Assembly (NCBI GenBank): GCA_002749535.1
Contig: MZZL01000033.1
Span: forward strand, 186,001-250,000
Direction: 5' to 3'
Length of the DNA: 64,000 bases
DNA from: Apophysomyces variabilis
Taxonomy: Eukaryota > Mucoromycota > Mucoromycetes > Mucorales > Mucoraceae
Part shown: piece by piece, positions 46,932 to 59,562 of the stretch
Layout of the letters: every line of letters begins with the position of its first letter
How positions within the stretch are numbered: the stretch's first letter is position 1
Notes under the pieces: model-generated
The model's input: only the letters and a program-made list of their open reading frames with translations
Databases searched by the model: none
What the model was told of the DNA's origin: nothing
Translations under genes and position numbers: made by a program

Positions 46932-48633
46932 ATGGGAGTCCAAAGACTGTGGGATACCATTGCTGTGTCAGAAAAGCGCTTTTCTTTGGAAGAATTAGCA
47001 GCCGATCAATGGCATCGCAAAGGTAGTCATGGTCTTCGGATGGCCATTGATGTGGCCTTGTGGCTCTTTCACGCAAGATCTGGTCAAGGTGGAAAGTAAG
47101 TTGTCTCCACTGTCGTTATGGAGACTTAGGGTATGAACTGCTTGCAATAGCCGTCCGGATTTACGCACCATGTTCTACCGTTGCTGTCGGCTGTATGAAC
47201 TTGGCATTCGACCGGTGTTCGTGTTTGATGGGCCACATCGTCCCATTTATAAGCGAGACCAAATTATCCAGACCAATATCGTTTCCGAATTGCAGATGCA
47301 ACTCATGGAGATGTTTGACCTTTTTAAGTTCGGAGTATGGCATGCCTATGGAGAAGCTGAAGCTGAGTGCGCAGTGCTCCAAAGGCTAGACTATGTCGAT
47401 ATTGTTTTAACTGCTGATGTGGACGCTCTCCTGTTTGGTGCCAAACGTGTCATACGGAACTGGCCATCGCGTCGGAATGAATTACTAGCCTGCTATGATA
47501 TGGCCTGGCTGTCTGAGGCCACGGGTTTGGATAGATCCGATTTAATCGTGATAGCCTTACTTCGGGGTTCGGACTACAATACGCGTGGCATGCGCGGCGT
47601 TGGGATCACCCTTGCCGAAGGGCTCGTACGGACAAAGCACCACGTTGACTTAATGGATCGGTTGCAACGAAATGACGAGTCTGTGAATGAAGAACAGCTA
47701 CAAGATCTATATGATGCTTTGATGTACGAGGCCAGCACCAATCGATCAGGACAGTTGAATCGCAAATATAGTGCGATTCACCTTAAAGCAACCTCATACG
47801 ACTTAGACCTTCTCAAAGACTGGATAAACCCACTTAGCAACATTGGAAAATCAAGTTATAAGGATCGAGCGAAAGACCTACTGAATTTGCTAAATCAAGA
47901 TCATATGCCAGGGTTGACAAATCTGGCAGCATTTTGTCAAAAGTACTTCCTATGGCCTAAGCCAGTGGTACAGGCAAAGTTTGCCAACATTGTTTATCCC
48001 AGCTATATGACACAGAAACTGCGTAGATATTATTTGTCCGTAGATGGATATAAGGATGTCAGTGATAGGGCAAATCGGACGGGCGTTGATGCACCGTGCT
48101 CCTCTCAAAGACGACGGCAGTTGGTTGATTATTTTCCTGTGTCGAAATGTCGTCGTATTGAAGAAGAAGGAGATCAACCAAAGCTTTCAGTGGGTGTCAG
48201 CACGGACCTGGTTTCAATCACACAGCAAAAAGTTGTCCAGGGAAGAAAGCTATATCGAGTCGACTGGTCGCTTAATTCGCTGCAAGAGTTCCTGGATGAA
48301 GTCAATGCTGAACTCCGGAATACGCGAGAGCCTTTCGAGCTTAGTGATGACGATGACCTGGAATGGTCCACGATTGAAAACGCAGAGCAAGGGAAAACTT
48401 ACTATTCTGAAGCGAAGGTTTGTCGCCAATGGGTGGATAGCAAATACGTAGATAAAGTTTACCCAGCAGCAGTACGAACCTATGAACAGAAACGGCCAAA
48501 GAAGCCAACCACACCAAACACACCTAGCAGTCCGCAAAAGCAAACTGTCATCACTGATTTTCTTACTCTTCCACCACGTCGCCGTCCCCTTCAAATCCTC
48601 CGTTCAGATACATTAGAGGATCCTTTCAATTAA
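46932..48633 (+). CDS. YEN1: Rad2/XPG-family nuclease, YEN1/GEN1 type
   Basis: Two exons, 46932-47095 and 47151-48633, give 548 aa. The start MGVQRLWDTIAVSEKRFSLE is the N-terminal XPG motif. Metal-binding and structural motifs follow: AIDVALWLFHA, VFVFDGPHRP, YGEAEAECAVL, LTADVDALLFGA, and LLRGSDYNTRGMRGVGITLA (helix-two-turn-helix). The order and spacing match GEN1/Yen1 Holliday-junction resolvases better than FEN1 or EXO1, which differ after the H2TH. The C-terminal third is low-complexity and polar, with a TP-rich stretch. A candidate PCNA-interaction box, QTVITDFL, lies near the C-terminus. Yen1 is controlled by CDK phosphorylation; the TP sites here would be compatible. It is convergent with TUB2, 146 bp between stops. 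Confidence 0.82.
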
Positions 48634-48779
48634 TTATATCCAAACGTTTTTCCCTTTTCTTATTAAGTTCGCATGATATATAAAAGCTGTTTGCTGTTTA
48701 TAACAAAAAGATGAACCTAATGCTCGCTCTTTTTTTCGGTTTCTTTACTTCGATCCTCAGTCTGGTATTAGCTCGATCT

Positions 48780-50415
48780 CTATTCCTCCATAACCATATC
48801 ATCTTCGGCTTCCTCTAGATATTCTTCATCGTATTCTTCATCGATAGTGGCTTCTTGGTACTGCTGATATTCGGCCACGAGATCGTTCATGTTGGACTCA
48901 GCCTCGGTGAATTCCATCTCGTCCATACCCTCACCGGTGTACCAGTGCAAGAAAGCCTTACGCCTGAACATAGCAGTGAACTGTTCGTTCACACGCTTGA
49001 AGAGATCTTGGATAGCAGTGCTGTTACCAATGAAAGTACCAGACATCTTAAGACCAACAGGGGGAATATCGCAAAGGGAAGACTTGACGCTGTTAGGGAT
49101 CCATTCAACAAAGTAAGACGAGTTCTTCTGTTGAACAGCCAACATTTGGTTCTCAACTTCCTTAGTCGACAAACGACCACGGAAGATGGTGGCAACGGTA
49201 AGATAACGTCCATGACGAGGATCAGAAGCAGCCATCATGTTGCGTGCATCAAACATTTGACCAGTTAGCTCAGGCACGCTCAAGTTGCGGTATTGTTGCG
49301 AATTGAAGGCAGTCAATGGGGCAACACCAACCATAAAGAAGTGAAGACGGGGGAAGGGAACTACATATCAATTTCCTGTTAAGCCAGACACCACATGCCA
49401 ATGCGCTCATTCACTTACCCATGTTAACACACAATTTGCGGAGATCCGAGTTAAGTTGGCCAGGGAAACGCAAACTGGTGGACACACCGGACATGACTGC
49501 AGACACAAGCTGATTCAATTCTCCATAAGCGGGATTGGTGAGCTTGAGAGTTCTGAAGCAGATGTCGTACAGAGCTTCGTTGTCAATACAGAAAGTGGCA
49601 TCGCAGTTCTCGACCAGTTGATGGACGGAAAGAACAGCGTTATAAGGCTCGACAACAGTGTCGGAGACCTTAGGGGAAGGAACGACGGAATAGGTGCTCA
49701 AAATTCTATCGGGGTATTCTTCACGGATCTTGGACAAGAGCAACGATCCCAGACCGGAACCGGTACCACCACCAAGGGAATGAGCCAGTTGAAAGCCTTG
49801 AAGGCAGTCCGTGTTCTCAGCTTCTTTACGAACGACATCCATGATTGACTCGACCAACTCGGCACCCTCAGTGTAGTAACCCTTTGCCCAAGAGTTACCG
49901 GCACCAGACTGTGCGTTGATGAAGTTATCAGGGCGGAAAATCTTGCCGTAGGGACTGGCACGGATCGAGTCCATCGTGGCAGGTTCGAGATCAACAAGGA
50001 CGGCTCTGCAGCAATTTTTTTAATATTATGAAGGGAGGGAAGGAATGAGCAGCAAAAGCTCCGTACCTTGGGACATATTTGCCCTGATAACCCTCATTAT
50101 AGAATACATTAATACGTTCAAGTTGCAAATCGTTGTCGCCGCAGTAAGCACCATTGGGGTCAATGCCATGTTCAGCACTGATAGTTTCCCAGAACTTTTG
50201 ACCAATCTATAAGCGATAAAGTGACCCAAATCAGTATTTGTTCCAAAAAGTTTTTTCGGTAAACAAAAAAAGTGGAGTGATATTCCACACAAATGCGAAA
50301 AAAGGATAAGGAACACGTACTTGGTTACCACATTGACCTACAGAAAGATGTCAACACGCGATGCTGTGATCCCAGCGGTTGACTTACCAGCTTGAAGATG
50401 AATGATTTCTCTCAT
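48780..50415 (-). CDS. TUB2: Beta-tubulin
   Basis: Five exons (50415-50388, 50337-50321, 50206-50067, 50005-49419, 49360-48780) give 450 aa. Exon 2 is only 17 nt (GQCGNQ). The MREI autoregulation motif, the GTP-binding loop GGGTGSG, and the acidic tail ([15 protein letters not shown]) are present. The protein forms the alpha/beta-tubulin heterodimer of microtubules. Counting from Met1, positions known from benzimidazole fungicide work are unusual: residue 50 is Phe, 167 is Tyr, 198 is Ala (in CDATFCID), 200 is Phe, 6 is His. Ala198 and Tyr167 are resistance-type residues in other fungi; early-diverging fungi are often naturally insensitive. The gene is GC-richer than its neighbours, as for highly expressed genes. 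Confidence 0.97.
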
Positions 50416-52101
50416 ATTAATAACGCGCTGTGATCTAAATGGAAGGAAAATGTACTTTATTTTCCGGTTAGCCTCGTTCGGATATGTCGCAATGACTTTA
50501 ACTTAAGTCAAAGCTTTGAGAGACAAAACTTACATTAGGAAAGGAAAGGCGAAGGGGCGGAGGAAAGGGAAGAAAAAGTTTGTTATGGGGGCGAGGACAC
50601 GCTCGTAAATACCCAGCCCATACGGAGTTTCAATGTAAGGGATTAATGTCCTCAGGCATCAAGCTAAAGAAAACAGGTCCAACCTTGGGATGACAAATAC
50701 CGTTATTGAAAGAGAGTTACTTATACAAGCAATATGCTCAGTTAATGATGGCCAACTTCAATATACATCTCAGTACGCTCAAAAGTGTACACAAAGCAGA
50801 TGGCAATAAATTGCCAGTTTAAACAATCAATAATATACCTGAAGGTTGAATCCACAAAGACTGACGATCTTCAGAATCCGTATGTAATAAGCAAAAAATG
50901 TCTGTCACACTTGCCAACAAATCTATGCTGTAGTCAAAGATATTCGTCGTTCTTTAAAGGAACAGGAACCAAAGACATTGTACTAACCGGGAAGATGTTA
51001 TAATCACTAACTTTACTGTCATGTCTAAATGCTGGAAGGAATAAGTAAAGAAGCATTTACTAATCTTTTCGCAAGTAGGAACCTGACGTATGTTGGTTTG
51101 CGACTTTCGCCAAATTGTATGCCCTGCTTTGAATACCAAACGAGCTTTTCTTTCACTTCCGGCGACTCCGCCTTGACGTATTTTAAGATGCTTTGCTCTC
51201 TTTTCATACGCTTTCACAGCAATCCTCCTTTTCTTTCGTCCTCTACCCTTAGTCCGAGAAGCCTGTGTAGTGGAACAGATTAAGCAAACCGTTTTATCTT
51301 CCCCTTCACACCGAGCGAATATATATTGTTCTTGTTGAGTAGAGACAATATCCCAAGGCTGCCATAGGATCCAGCGGTACAATACTATGGAGCATATGTA
51401 GAGTGATCCAATCCGCGCTCCAGATCAAGCGTTTCTAATCCCAATAGATCGATTACCATACAAAAGCATGGAGAAATTATTACGCGCACTAAAAGTTCAG
51501 ACCACCTTTAGCTTTACCTTTTCATATGGTGTCAACCAATCATCGCCATAGGCTTCTCTAAGCTAAAGTCAGCTTTCAGTGCGCGTAGTATTTCTCAGCA
51601 GATGGAGAGCATCGGACTCATTGAAGGTTCCGCTAAAGGGTTTGCTGGAAAACCATTGGAAGAAACATATAAGTAGGATAGGAAGCACCATGTGTTTGTT
51701 AAAGATAGACAAGCAATTTCGGATGACTCGCGACATGAATAAAGGGTGTACTTTATGTTGAATCTTTTAAAAATAAGAGAAAAAAAAAAGGTGCTACATT
51801 CAGTTTGTCTTTGGATGATACACAATGTCAGGTTTTTAGTCCGTCAGAAATGTCATTTCAAGCAGCATGATACAGCGAGTTGATCCTCTAAGGTTTATTT
51901 AACACAAATAAACGAAGTATGATGAGGGGAAGGTAAGAGTTTTTTTTTGTAGAAGAGGGGAGGGTAAGAGCGGACCCTAGCATAATCCAATCATAATGCA
52001 GATTACGTAAAAAGCAGTGTGCATTTTTGGATATGATTTTTCGCACTTGTCCACAGCCTGGTTATTTACACAAGTTTCGATAATACAGCTATAGTTCCAT
52101 C
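50416..52101. other. Divergent intergenic region, TUB2 / PEX12 promoters
   Basis: About 1.7 kb. A minus-strand open frame (50954-51382) has a short Cys pair (VCLIC) and a strongly basic stretch (KGRGRKKRRIAVKAYEKRAK) but no recognised family, and a second overlapping minus-strand frame is also open. It may be a fragment of a dead gene. The rest shows no coding signal. Confidence 0.4.
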
Positions 52102-53466
52102 ATGGAGTTTATGAGTGCATTGGGTTCACAGGAAGATACCTATCGTCCTTCCATTTTTGAACTGGTTGCCCAAGAAAAGTTGCGGGAATTGTTACAACCA
52201 GCTGTGCAGTATATTCTCGCCGTAAGTTTATTCTGGAGGTATACTTCTTTGGCTCATTTCAGTTAGATCTATGCACAAAGGTATCCACGTCTTCTTATCC
52301 CTGTTGTCAATAATCACGAGGAATTTTATGCTGCCCTCATGTTTTTTGTTGAGCGCCACTATTTGAAAGAGTGGGGTATGGTTCGTCGCTGTCGCCTGGG
52401 TCACTCATTCCTACGGTAGGTGCCTCCTTTGCGGAAAACTTTTATGGTTTGAAACGCGTGTCTTCGGCTTATGTCGATGGAGCTGCTCAGAAATTCTCTT
52501 TAAATGCATCAACACCAGCCCTGTCGCGTAAAGAAATCCACAAATCACTTCTTGTTCTTGTCGGACTACCTTACGTGAAATGCAGATTGGACCTATTATA
52601 TCAGAGAATTGCCGGCGGGTCTTCATCAATATTGGGAGAGAATGAGCAAGAACAAACCGAACTCGATGAACTTCATGATTCGCAAACACCACAAAGACGT
52701 AAATTGATAATTCGTTTAATTCGACTTTTCCGAACAATCTATCCATTCTTAAACGCACTTTACCACGGATCTAACCTCGCGTATAATATTGCATACTTAT
52801 TCGGGGCAACACGATACCACACACCTTGGCTGCATCTGATCGGTGTGGAAATCAAACGAATGACAATGGCTGATTATGTGAGTTAAAGCGTCTGAGATTA
52901 TTGAATGGGTTCTTACAGAAGTTTGGGCGTTTTAGCGAGCATATTACGATAAGATGGCAGCAGCGGAACAGCAAGCAGCAAAAACCTCGATTTTCTCAAA
53001 TCCTCTGTCGGCCATTTCGAACGTTTTTGGCAAGCTATTCGCTTTTCTCAAAGTGCTACTGCCCATGTCAATCTTCTTCTTCAAATTTTTAGAATGGTGG
53101 TACTCCTCAGAATTTGCTCGTGGTGGAGGGAACTCTTTAAGTGGGGAATCGTCACCTAATGCAATCCCTCCGCCGGAAAAAGCAAAGGTAAAATAGTTAT
53201 AACACCGTAATATTAGTTAATGTCACTCTTTCTCTCTTGTTTAGCCTGACCCGCGAGGAATACCGTTACCATCAACATCTAACACGTGTCCGTTGTGTCT
53301 TAGTAGCCCTATCAACAATCCGACAGCTTTGCCAACGGGATATGTTTTTTGCTATCCCTGTGCCTATCGCTATGTGGAAGAGCATGGAAAATGCCCAGTA
53401 ACCTGGATAAAGGTGCAACGAGGGACGGAAGACCTCGTCAAAGTCTATGCAGATGGCAATCTCTAA
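52102..53466 (+). CDS. PEX12: Peroxisome biogenesis factor PEX12
   Basis: Five exons (52102-52221, 52267-52375, 52420-52877, 52936-53187, 53245-53466) give 386 aa. The Pex2/Pex12 N-terminal region is present: [27 protein letters not shown] joined to [12 protein letters not shown], then [31 protein letters not shown] and [18 protein letters not shown] segment near [20 protein letters not shown] follows. The C-terminal RING is degenerate as usual for PEX12: [30 protein letters not shown]12 forms, with PEX2 and PEX10, the peroxisomal membrane ubiquitin-ligase channel that recycles the import receptor PEX5. It is convergent with the TTL-like gene. Confidence 0.95.
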
Positions 53467-53794
53467 GTCGGTGGAGATGACCAATAATAATGCTATTGAC
53501 ATGGTCTTACCCCTGACAGTTTAGATTTACCGTGTATTTTATTGACATGTTTTGTTTGTCATTTAATGTATGATAAGCATCTAGGAAAAGTAATGTAATA
53601 TCATGATTATATCAAGAATCGGTCACATCTTGTTGTTTTATGAGACTGTTACGGATCCAAAAGTAGGCTTGACTCTGAGAATAATGTCAAACATAGATTA
53701 CGACTCCATACCATCTCTGCTGTAAGTCTCCAAATCTAATCTTCCTTTTGTTGTAATTGGTAGAGTATATATTTAAATACGTACAAACACAATT
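53467..53794. other. Convergent intergenic region
   Basis: 328 bp between the stops of PEX12 and the TTL-like gene. AT-rich; no gene seen. Confidence 0.5.
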
Positions 53795-55078
53795 CTATGA
53801 AAGTGACAAAAGTTCTTTTTCAAATACTTTAACAAATTTATCCGCTGGCTCGCTCTGCAAGCCAAAGAACGGCTCGATGGCAGTGGTTGTTGTCGCTTCA
53901 AACAGCTCCTGGATTATATGTTGCAATTCTGCTCCAGTTTGTTTGAAATCAGGGAACTAGCATCTCATATGTTCAGAATACACTCCTTCAGATACGATAC
54001 CGAAGCAAGAACTTACCGCATTAGCCTCTAAGAAATATACACGTTTATCTTCATCCACCAAAAAATCGACGCCAAACAGTTCAAACGCATTGGGAATGGC
54101 TTGGAAGGTGGTTGTCTCACTAGTACAGGCATCAAATACATCTGCTAATATTTTTTGCATTTGATCAAACATAGACTCCAGATGCTCTCTGGCAACACCT
54201 AGCTGTTCTAATTGCCAAAACAGCCGGACAGATGCTTGTTCGTCAAAGTCGGCTTGATCTGTCTGAATGCAGGTGTTTGTCAGATGGGCCAATGGGTCGG
54301 ACAGCTGTTGAATATCGTATTCTCGCAGTGCAAAAAGGGCTAGCATATCACGATATAAGTAGACTTTGATGTTGGACGCCGCTAGAACATAAGCTCGCAC
54401 ATGGAATTTGCGCTTGTTCACAAGCAGTGGTTTATGCACGTAACGTTGAATGACCCATTCCCGCACTTGCATTAAGTCTTCGCTATCGGCATCCTCATCC
54501 TCATCATCGGAGTTCTCCTCAAAGATCGCACGCAGTTGATCTAGCGAATTGAACACCTGAATGCCTGCCGCTTTATTCGCCATGCTTGGTTTAATGATGA
54601 AAACATGATTCGCGCCGTCGTTCTCGTTGGCCAAAAGATCGCGCTCCACTTCGAAAACTTCATTCATTGCTTCCTCAAAATAATCCACATGGTCCAGCTC
54701 AAATAGCCACGTCTCAGGTATTGCTCGAGAGAGTATACTATTGGGATATTTGGACAAATATTTTGTGATGTTGTACGATAACTGCGCCTTGCGAATCATA
54801 CCCTTGCGAATACAATAAGCATTGCCAAGAGTAGAAGAAGATCGTGCCAGATACGACCAATTAATGAGCTCGTACTCCAACCATTGCAGTGAGACATCCA
54901 ACAGATCACGCTCCGCATTGTCAGCTGGCACGTCCTCTACAATGTCCCAATTCAAGTTACTATTTTTCAGGGCTTTCACAACAGCATTATGCGTATACGG
55001 TTCATCTAGGTGAACCAGTGCTTGATGGCGGACGGCCATTGAAGATTGCAGATAACGACGGTTGCAAGCAGACATCAT
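53795..55078 (-). CDS. Tubulin-tyrosine ligase-like (TTL domain) protein
   Basis: Two exons, 55078-54017 and 53956-53795, separated by a 60-nt intron; 407 aa from the first Met. A later Met (55039, MAVRHQALVHLDEP) may be the true start. TTL/ATP-grasp features: YLSKYPNSILSRAIPETWLF; HVFIIKPSMANKAAGI (ATP-binding lysine); an acidic insert DDEDEDADSED; WVIQRYVHKPLLVNKRKFHV with RAYVL; DPLAHLTNTCIQTD; and FELFGVDFLVDED with YFLEANA, joined by splicing to FPDFKQTG. The family adds amino acids to tubulin or other proteins. Fungal members such as yeast Pby1 and S. pombe relatives have unclear substrates. Convergent with PEX12. Confidence 0.85.
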
Positions 55079-58000
55079 TTCATGTCCTCTTTAATCGCCG
55101 TCGTATGTCGCGGAGCTACACGAGGCTGTGGCTTCGCTTATGAGCGACAATATGAGTTGGCTACGTGCTGTTGCATGGAGCACCTTATCGTCTACTTCTG
55201 CTATGATATACAGGAAAGATACCATAAAAATAACGAATTAACTTGCTTATGGAACTTTTTGTGATTTGCACTGTATCATATCGTGACGGCAAGGGACTTG
55301 ATTCAAGTGTCATAGGAGGTAGTGCCGACAGTGAGCTCCATAAACGACATTGTAACTTGGAAAAAGAGACCAATCAGGAACGAGAAGACTTCTGGGCTAT
55401 TACATAGCAACTTTTTATTTCAGAGATTCATCACCATGGATTTTCGGCCTTGATTCAATAGCCCGATGGCAATCATTCTGGCAGAATGACATATAAATAC
55501 CGTAAATGTAACACTCTGAATCCCTAAAGGAAACTCACGTTACTACTGGTGATACTTTGATGATTTCGATTCTAAGATGGCCGAGGAAAATGGTAGGTCT
55601 ACATGCACTGGACCACACAGACTGAGATATCTCGTAAAGATTCTTGAGCGCGTTGATCGTCATGATCCTAAAGTGTACCACAGCCTTTACATACAAAGAC
55701 ACTGCGGTGAACAATGCCGTCCGTTGTCTTTTACCTTTTCCAAGGACTGTTGATAGGACGATTTACAACACTAGCAAAAAAAAAACATCATTATCAGCTA
55801 CGTTTACACGCAAGCAAAGCAAAAGTGCATGCAATAGTTTACCTGCGATGATGAATGGGTTGCTGTGATGGTTGAACATCCCCACTTCTAATATCAATCA
55901 ATGGCATCTTCCCGTTGTTGTCGATGTGAACTTTCTGTTCTCTCCAGTGGGCAAGTCCCCTGTTAATAGCCATCGATCTCGCAGTCCATTCCGGTCGCTG
56001 GATATTCGTGCAAACTGCAGTTATATTTACTCCTTCCTGTCTAGAATAAAAGAAAAAATTGCTTACTTTCCGTGAATTTCTCTACAGTTTAAAGATTGTT
56101 GATGCTGTCGTGCCCGTTTTTCCTTTTTCCGTTTATGATTTCTTTTTCTTTCCCGGCGATTTCGCTTCGTATGCTTTCTTCAACCGCGATGATACTTTTT
56201 CCCACCATTAATAAGTGTATTCGTAACTTTATCCTTCGCTCATTGCCTGCCCTGGTAGTCATAAAAACTATTTTGACCTTTGCTAATGCAATAAAAGTTA
56301 AAAAGCGCCGCATGGTGCAAAAAGAAGTACTGTAAATACTGGTCGTACTGATAAGGGTTAGTTGATTTGGCGCTTGGAAAGTTGAATTCGATGTCTTGGA
56401 TCTCCATTCTCTGTTTTTCCTACCTCATCCCCTTGTTTCTGCGCGTGGATTCGGTCAACGAATGGTACTGTGCTGTAGAGCACTGACGAATCTCATGCTG
56501 ATTCTTCCCAATATCCATAAGACACCGTACGCAACTGAATATGTCTGAATCTCACTCCTGCATCAGTTAAACTTAGAATAGCCATATCCATCTCTAGCAC
56601 GCATTTTGTTCCATGCTGTTTTGCATCGCAATTCACTAAGAATAAAGGCAGTAAAAGAGTCGTTTATGTTGGAAACCATTCACTCCGCCCATAGGTGAAT
56701 GTGCGACGTGGGACAAAACCTCTTCAGTTGCATAAAGTTTTAGCTACTGGCCACCTCAGACCTAATTTATATACCATTGCATGTCTCTAGCTTGGTCTTA
56801 AAAAGCGTCTTTAAAGTGTTAGCCTCCATTCCAAAATATAGGAGATCCGCCCATACATTGTCGAGGTGACTGAAAGAGCTGAACACCAATGTCTTTATTA
56901 TATCTACCTTTGTATGTTTGACTGTTATAGGGCCTTGATCATGAACTAAGAATGTTCGTGCATAAAGGATGATATGGTCTTTTCATTTGTCGTACATAAC
57001 ATGGCTACAGGTTCGGGATAGCTAATACTTGCTTAACGTTTCTGTTGCGGGATTAATCAGCTTATGTATCATTCTTAACCGATGCGAACATCTTCCTCAG
57101 CCAATGTAAATTGTGAGAATGCAGTAACTGCGATAAAGTCATCAGCTCTTCTTGTTCTGTTTGATTCGATTGATTTTTGAAAGGGTACTATCGTAAAGTA
57201 GTAAGACCATGCGACTTGATTGGTTATTTTTATTCCTAGATCTTAGCAGGATTTGGACTATGAACGATAAAAAGGACGGCTCCTTTCTTACGCCTTGACC
57301 ATCCTTGTACTGTGCTGACGCGAAATTATCCTATTCGCTGGCTCAAAACTGCTTTTTCAATGCGCATATTTCCTTGCAAAAACTATAGCCATTCATTTCA
57401 TCGAGCACATTGAGACGGGAAATCCCAAGTCAGATTCAATCTGATACATGAATCACTATCAGAAACCATTACTATTGGGATTGGATTGCATTATTAGTCA
57501 AGTCATGGTACCGCATGAGGGTACCTGCTAATAAAAAGAGGCGCTAAATCCAACTGCGTTGATCCATAGTTGTTACACTACGATAATCACGGATGCAGGT
57601 GGTCTGACCACCTTGGCTGCAAGATATGCAGGACGAACAGACAGCGATTTTTTTTACAAAGGCTGGGCTACACATGAATCCTTACTAATATACGACAAAT
57701 GCGAGCCCGAGCGATGAAGTACAGCTCCCATTTGTACGTTATTCGAGCCAGGTTCAACTGCGTCAATGCTGAGATGCGGATTGAAGACTTTGTACTTGTT
57801 GCTTGTTATAATTAGAAAAGCTGCGAGGTAAAATTAGCCCTGCATGAAACATAAAAGGTAGAATCGTTACAGGAGATGGTATGATCATCATAATTATTTG
57901 GTTAAATAGGTATGAAAAAGCCATTAAGAAACGCTTGTCACATTACGTGGACTCCACTATTTTGTTTCTCTCTCTATCCATCTGCGAAGGGCATATAGGT

Positions 58001-58683
58001 AGAGACGATCCTGTCCATGACAGACCATCCACGGAGAAGTGATTGATATTACTAGCCAAATAAGGGCTCTATTAAGATAACAAGAATGAAAAAGAGGATA
58101 GAGGAATTGCTTAGGAAGCTGCTTGTAATGAGCCTGGGCACGCTTGTCAAAGAGTATTGGATAATGTTTTTATTTACCGGCAGGCGATAGGGGACAGGAT
58201 AGCCTTTTAGGACAGCCAAGGAAAGGTAAAGCCTTACATATAATATGTACCCTAATAGGTGCGATCATTGTTGGATTGTGTAGAGAGAGCTTAGATGAGA
58301 ATTAATCATTAAGTGAACCATGTTTTTCTCAATTCATTTAAACGCGGTATAGTCTTTTTCTGGAAATATCTGCATCCTCGACGAGACCAATTATGGCAAT
58401 TTTAATGCAACTCATTGTAGAAGGACAGGAGGCGAGTAAAACAGGTTATGTGGCAAAAAAACCGGAATACAAGATGAGGGTGAGGCAACAGGCTAAGTCG
58501 GAGTTAGTCACGTAACGTGTCGGCAAACCATATTGACGGCTCACAGCAGCTTTTGCCCTAAAGAGAGCGAAATTGAAACTGGTTGGGGGTGAACCTGGCT
58601 TTCTTTCCTTTTTTCTCTAACCTCCCTTTCTCTCATCTTCTCTACCACTTAATACTCTTTGCTTGAATTCAATACCACCTACA
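55079..58683. other. Long intergenic region, no gene seen
   Basis: About 3.6 kb of AT-rich DNA between divergent genes. Short frames at 55644-55868, 56089-56335 and elsewhere are unlike any protein I know and conflict with each other on opposite strands. The last ~100 bp before the next gene are C/T-rich (TTTCTTTCCTTTTTTCTCT type), as in other leaders here. No TIR or RNA gene was seen. Confidence 0.5.
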
Positions 58684-59562
58684 ATGGAAGTCTCATCAGC
58701 CGATTCCTCTACTGTTTCGCGAATCAACTACGGTCATCTCTTCCGATATGACCATCAACTGGACGAACCTTTGACAACAGCACCAGAGCCTGAGAAATCC
58801 AATAGCACACGCACAGTAGGTATGGTGGCACAACTCAAATCCAAGCTACTATTGCTGCAACGTCAAAGAGATGCCATGGAGATCGAACTGAAAAGTGCAA
58901 CCGAGATGCGAGATCAGCACCTGAACGCTCAGTCGGCTTTTCGTACAGAAAACGACGAACTCCGAAGGAGGATGGACGAATTAGCCCAAGCCATAGATGA
59001 AAAGCAGCTCATTATCGATTCACTTAAACAAACTGCAGATCAAGGCCGAGAAAATGTCGCGTCTATCCAACAGGCAGCAGAAAAAGAAAGAAAGACCGCA
59101 AAAGAGATGCAACAGAAAGTAGAGGAGTATGAAAAGGCGATAGATGGAGCCCGCTGGCGGGTTGAGCTGGCAAAAGCACAGACCGAGGCACTCCGACAGT
59201 CGCTGGCTGATATCGACAAAGCTCAGGTCCGAGAAACAGCCATGCGGGAATCGTTATTAGAACTATTGAAAGACGTACGTAAACAGGTGGAAGCTCAAGT
59301 GCAAAAAATCAAAGAGACACAGGAAGCATTTAACGCACTACAAGAACAACGATCGGAAGTTGTTCAAGCTACAAAATCTGTCATTACGGAGATGGGCCAG
59401 TCTAACGATAAAGATATTGTGTCATTAAGATCAAGTGCAGACGCCTTGCTCGAGCAACTAAAAGAACAAGAGGAAAGGGAAGTTCAGCTCGGCGGAGAAG
59501 TAGATCAATGTAAATCACAACTAGATAATCTTGTTACTCGCATTCGCCAATATCAAGGTTAA
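58684..59562 (+). CDS. Coiled-coil protein of unknown function
   Basis: A single exon of 292 aa. ATG at 58684 is preferred because the frame extends upstream only through a TTG. The N-terminal ~45 residues are polar (EVSSADSSTVSRINYGHLF). From VAQLKSKLLLLQRQRDAM to the C-terminus nearly every heptad fits a coiled coil, with repeated E/K/Q-rich segments (for example ENDELRRRMDELAQAIDEKQ). No globular domain, signal peptide or TM segment is visible. The likely role is structural or scaffolding (cytoskeleton, spindle or trafficking); the family cannot be named. It is convergent with the NDPK-domain gene; stops are 295 bp apart. Confidence 0.75.
   Translation: MEVSSADSSTVSRINYGHLFRYDHQLDEPLTTAPEPEKSNSTRTVGMVAQLKSKLLLLQRQRDAMEIELKSATEMRDQHLNAQSAFRTENDELRRRMDELAQAIDEKQLIIDSLKQTADQGRENVASIQQAAEKERKTAKEMQQKVEEYEKAIDGARWRVELAKAQTEALRQSLADIDKAQVRETAMRESLLELLKDVRKQVEAQVQKIKETQEAFNALQEQRSEVVQATKSVITEMGQSNDKDIVSLRSSADALLEQLKEQEEREVQLGGEVDQCKSQLDNLVTRIRQYQG

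Noticed and set aside
50954..51382. Minus-strand open frame with a Cys pair and basic stretch (possible zinc ribbon protein)
   Set aside because: An overlapping frame on the same strand is equally open, no second Cys pair, and no start context; left within the intergenic note.
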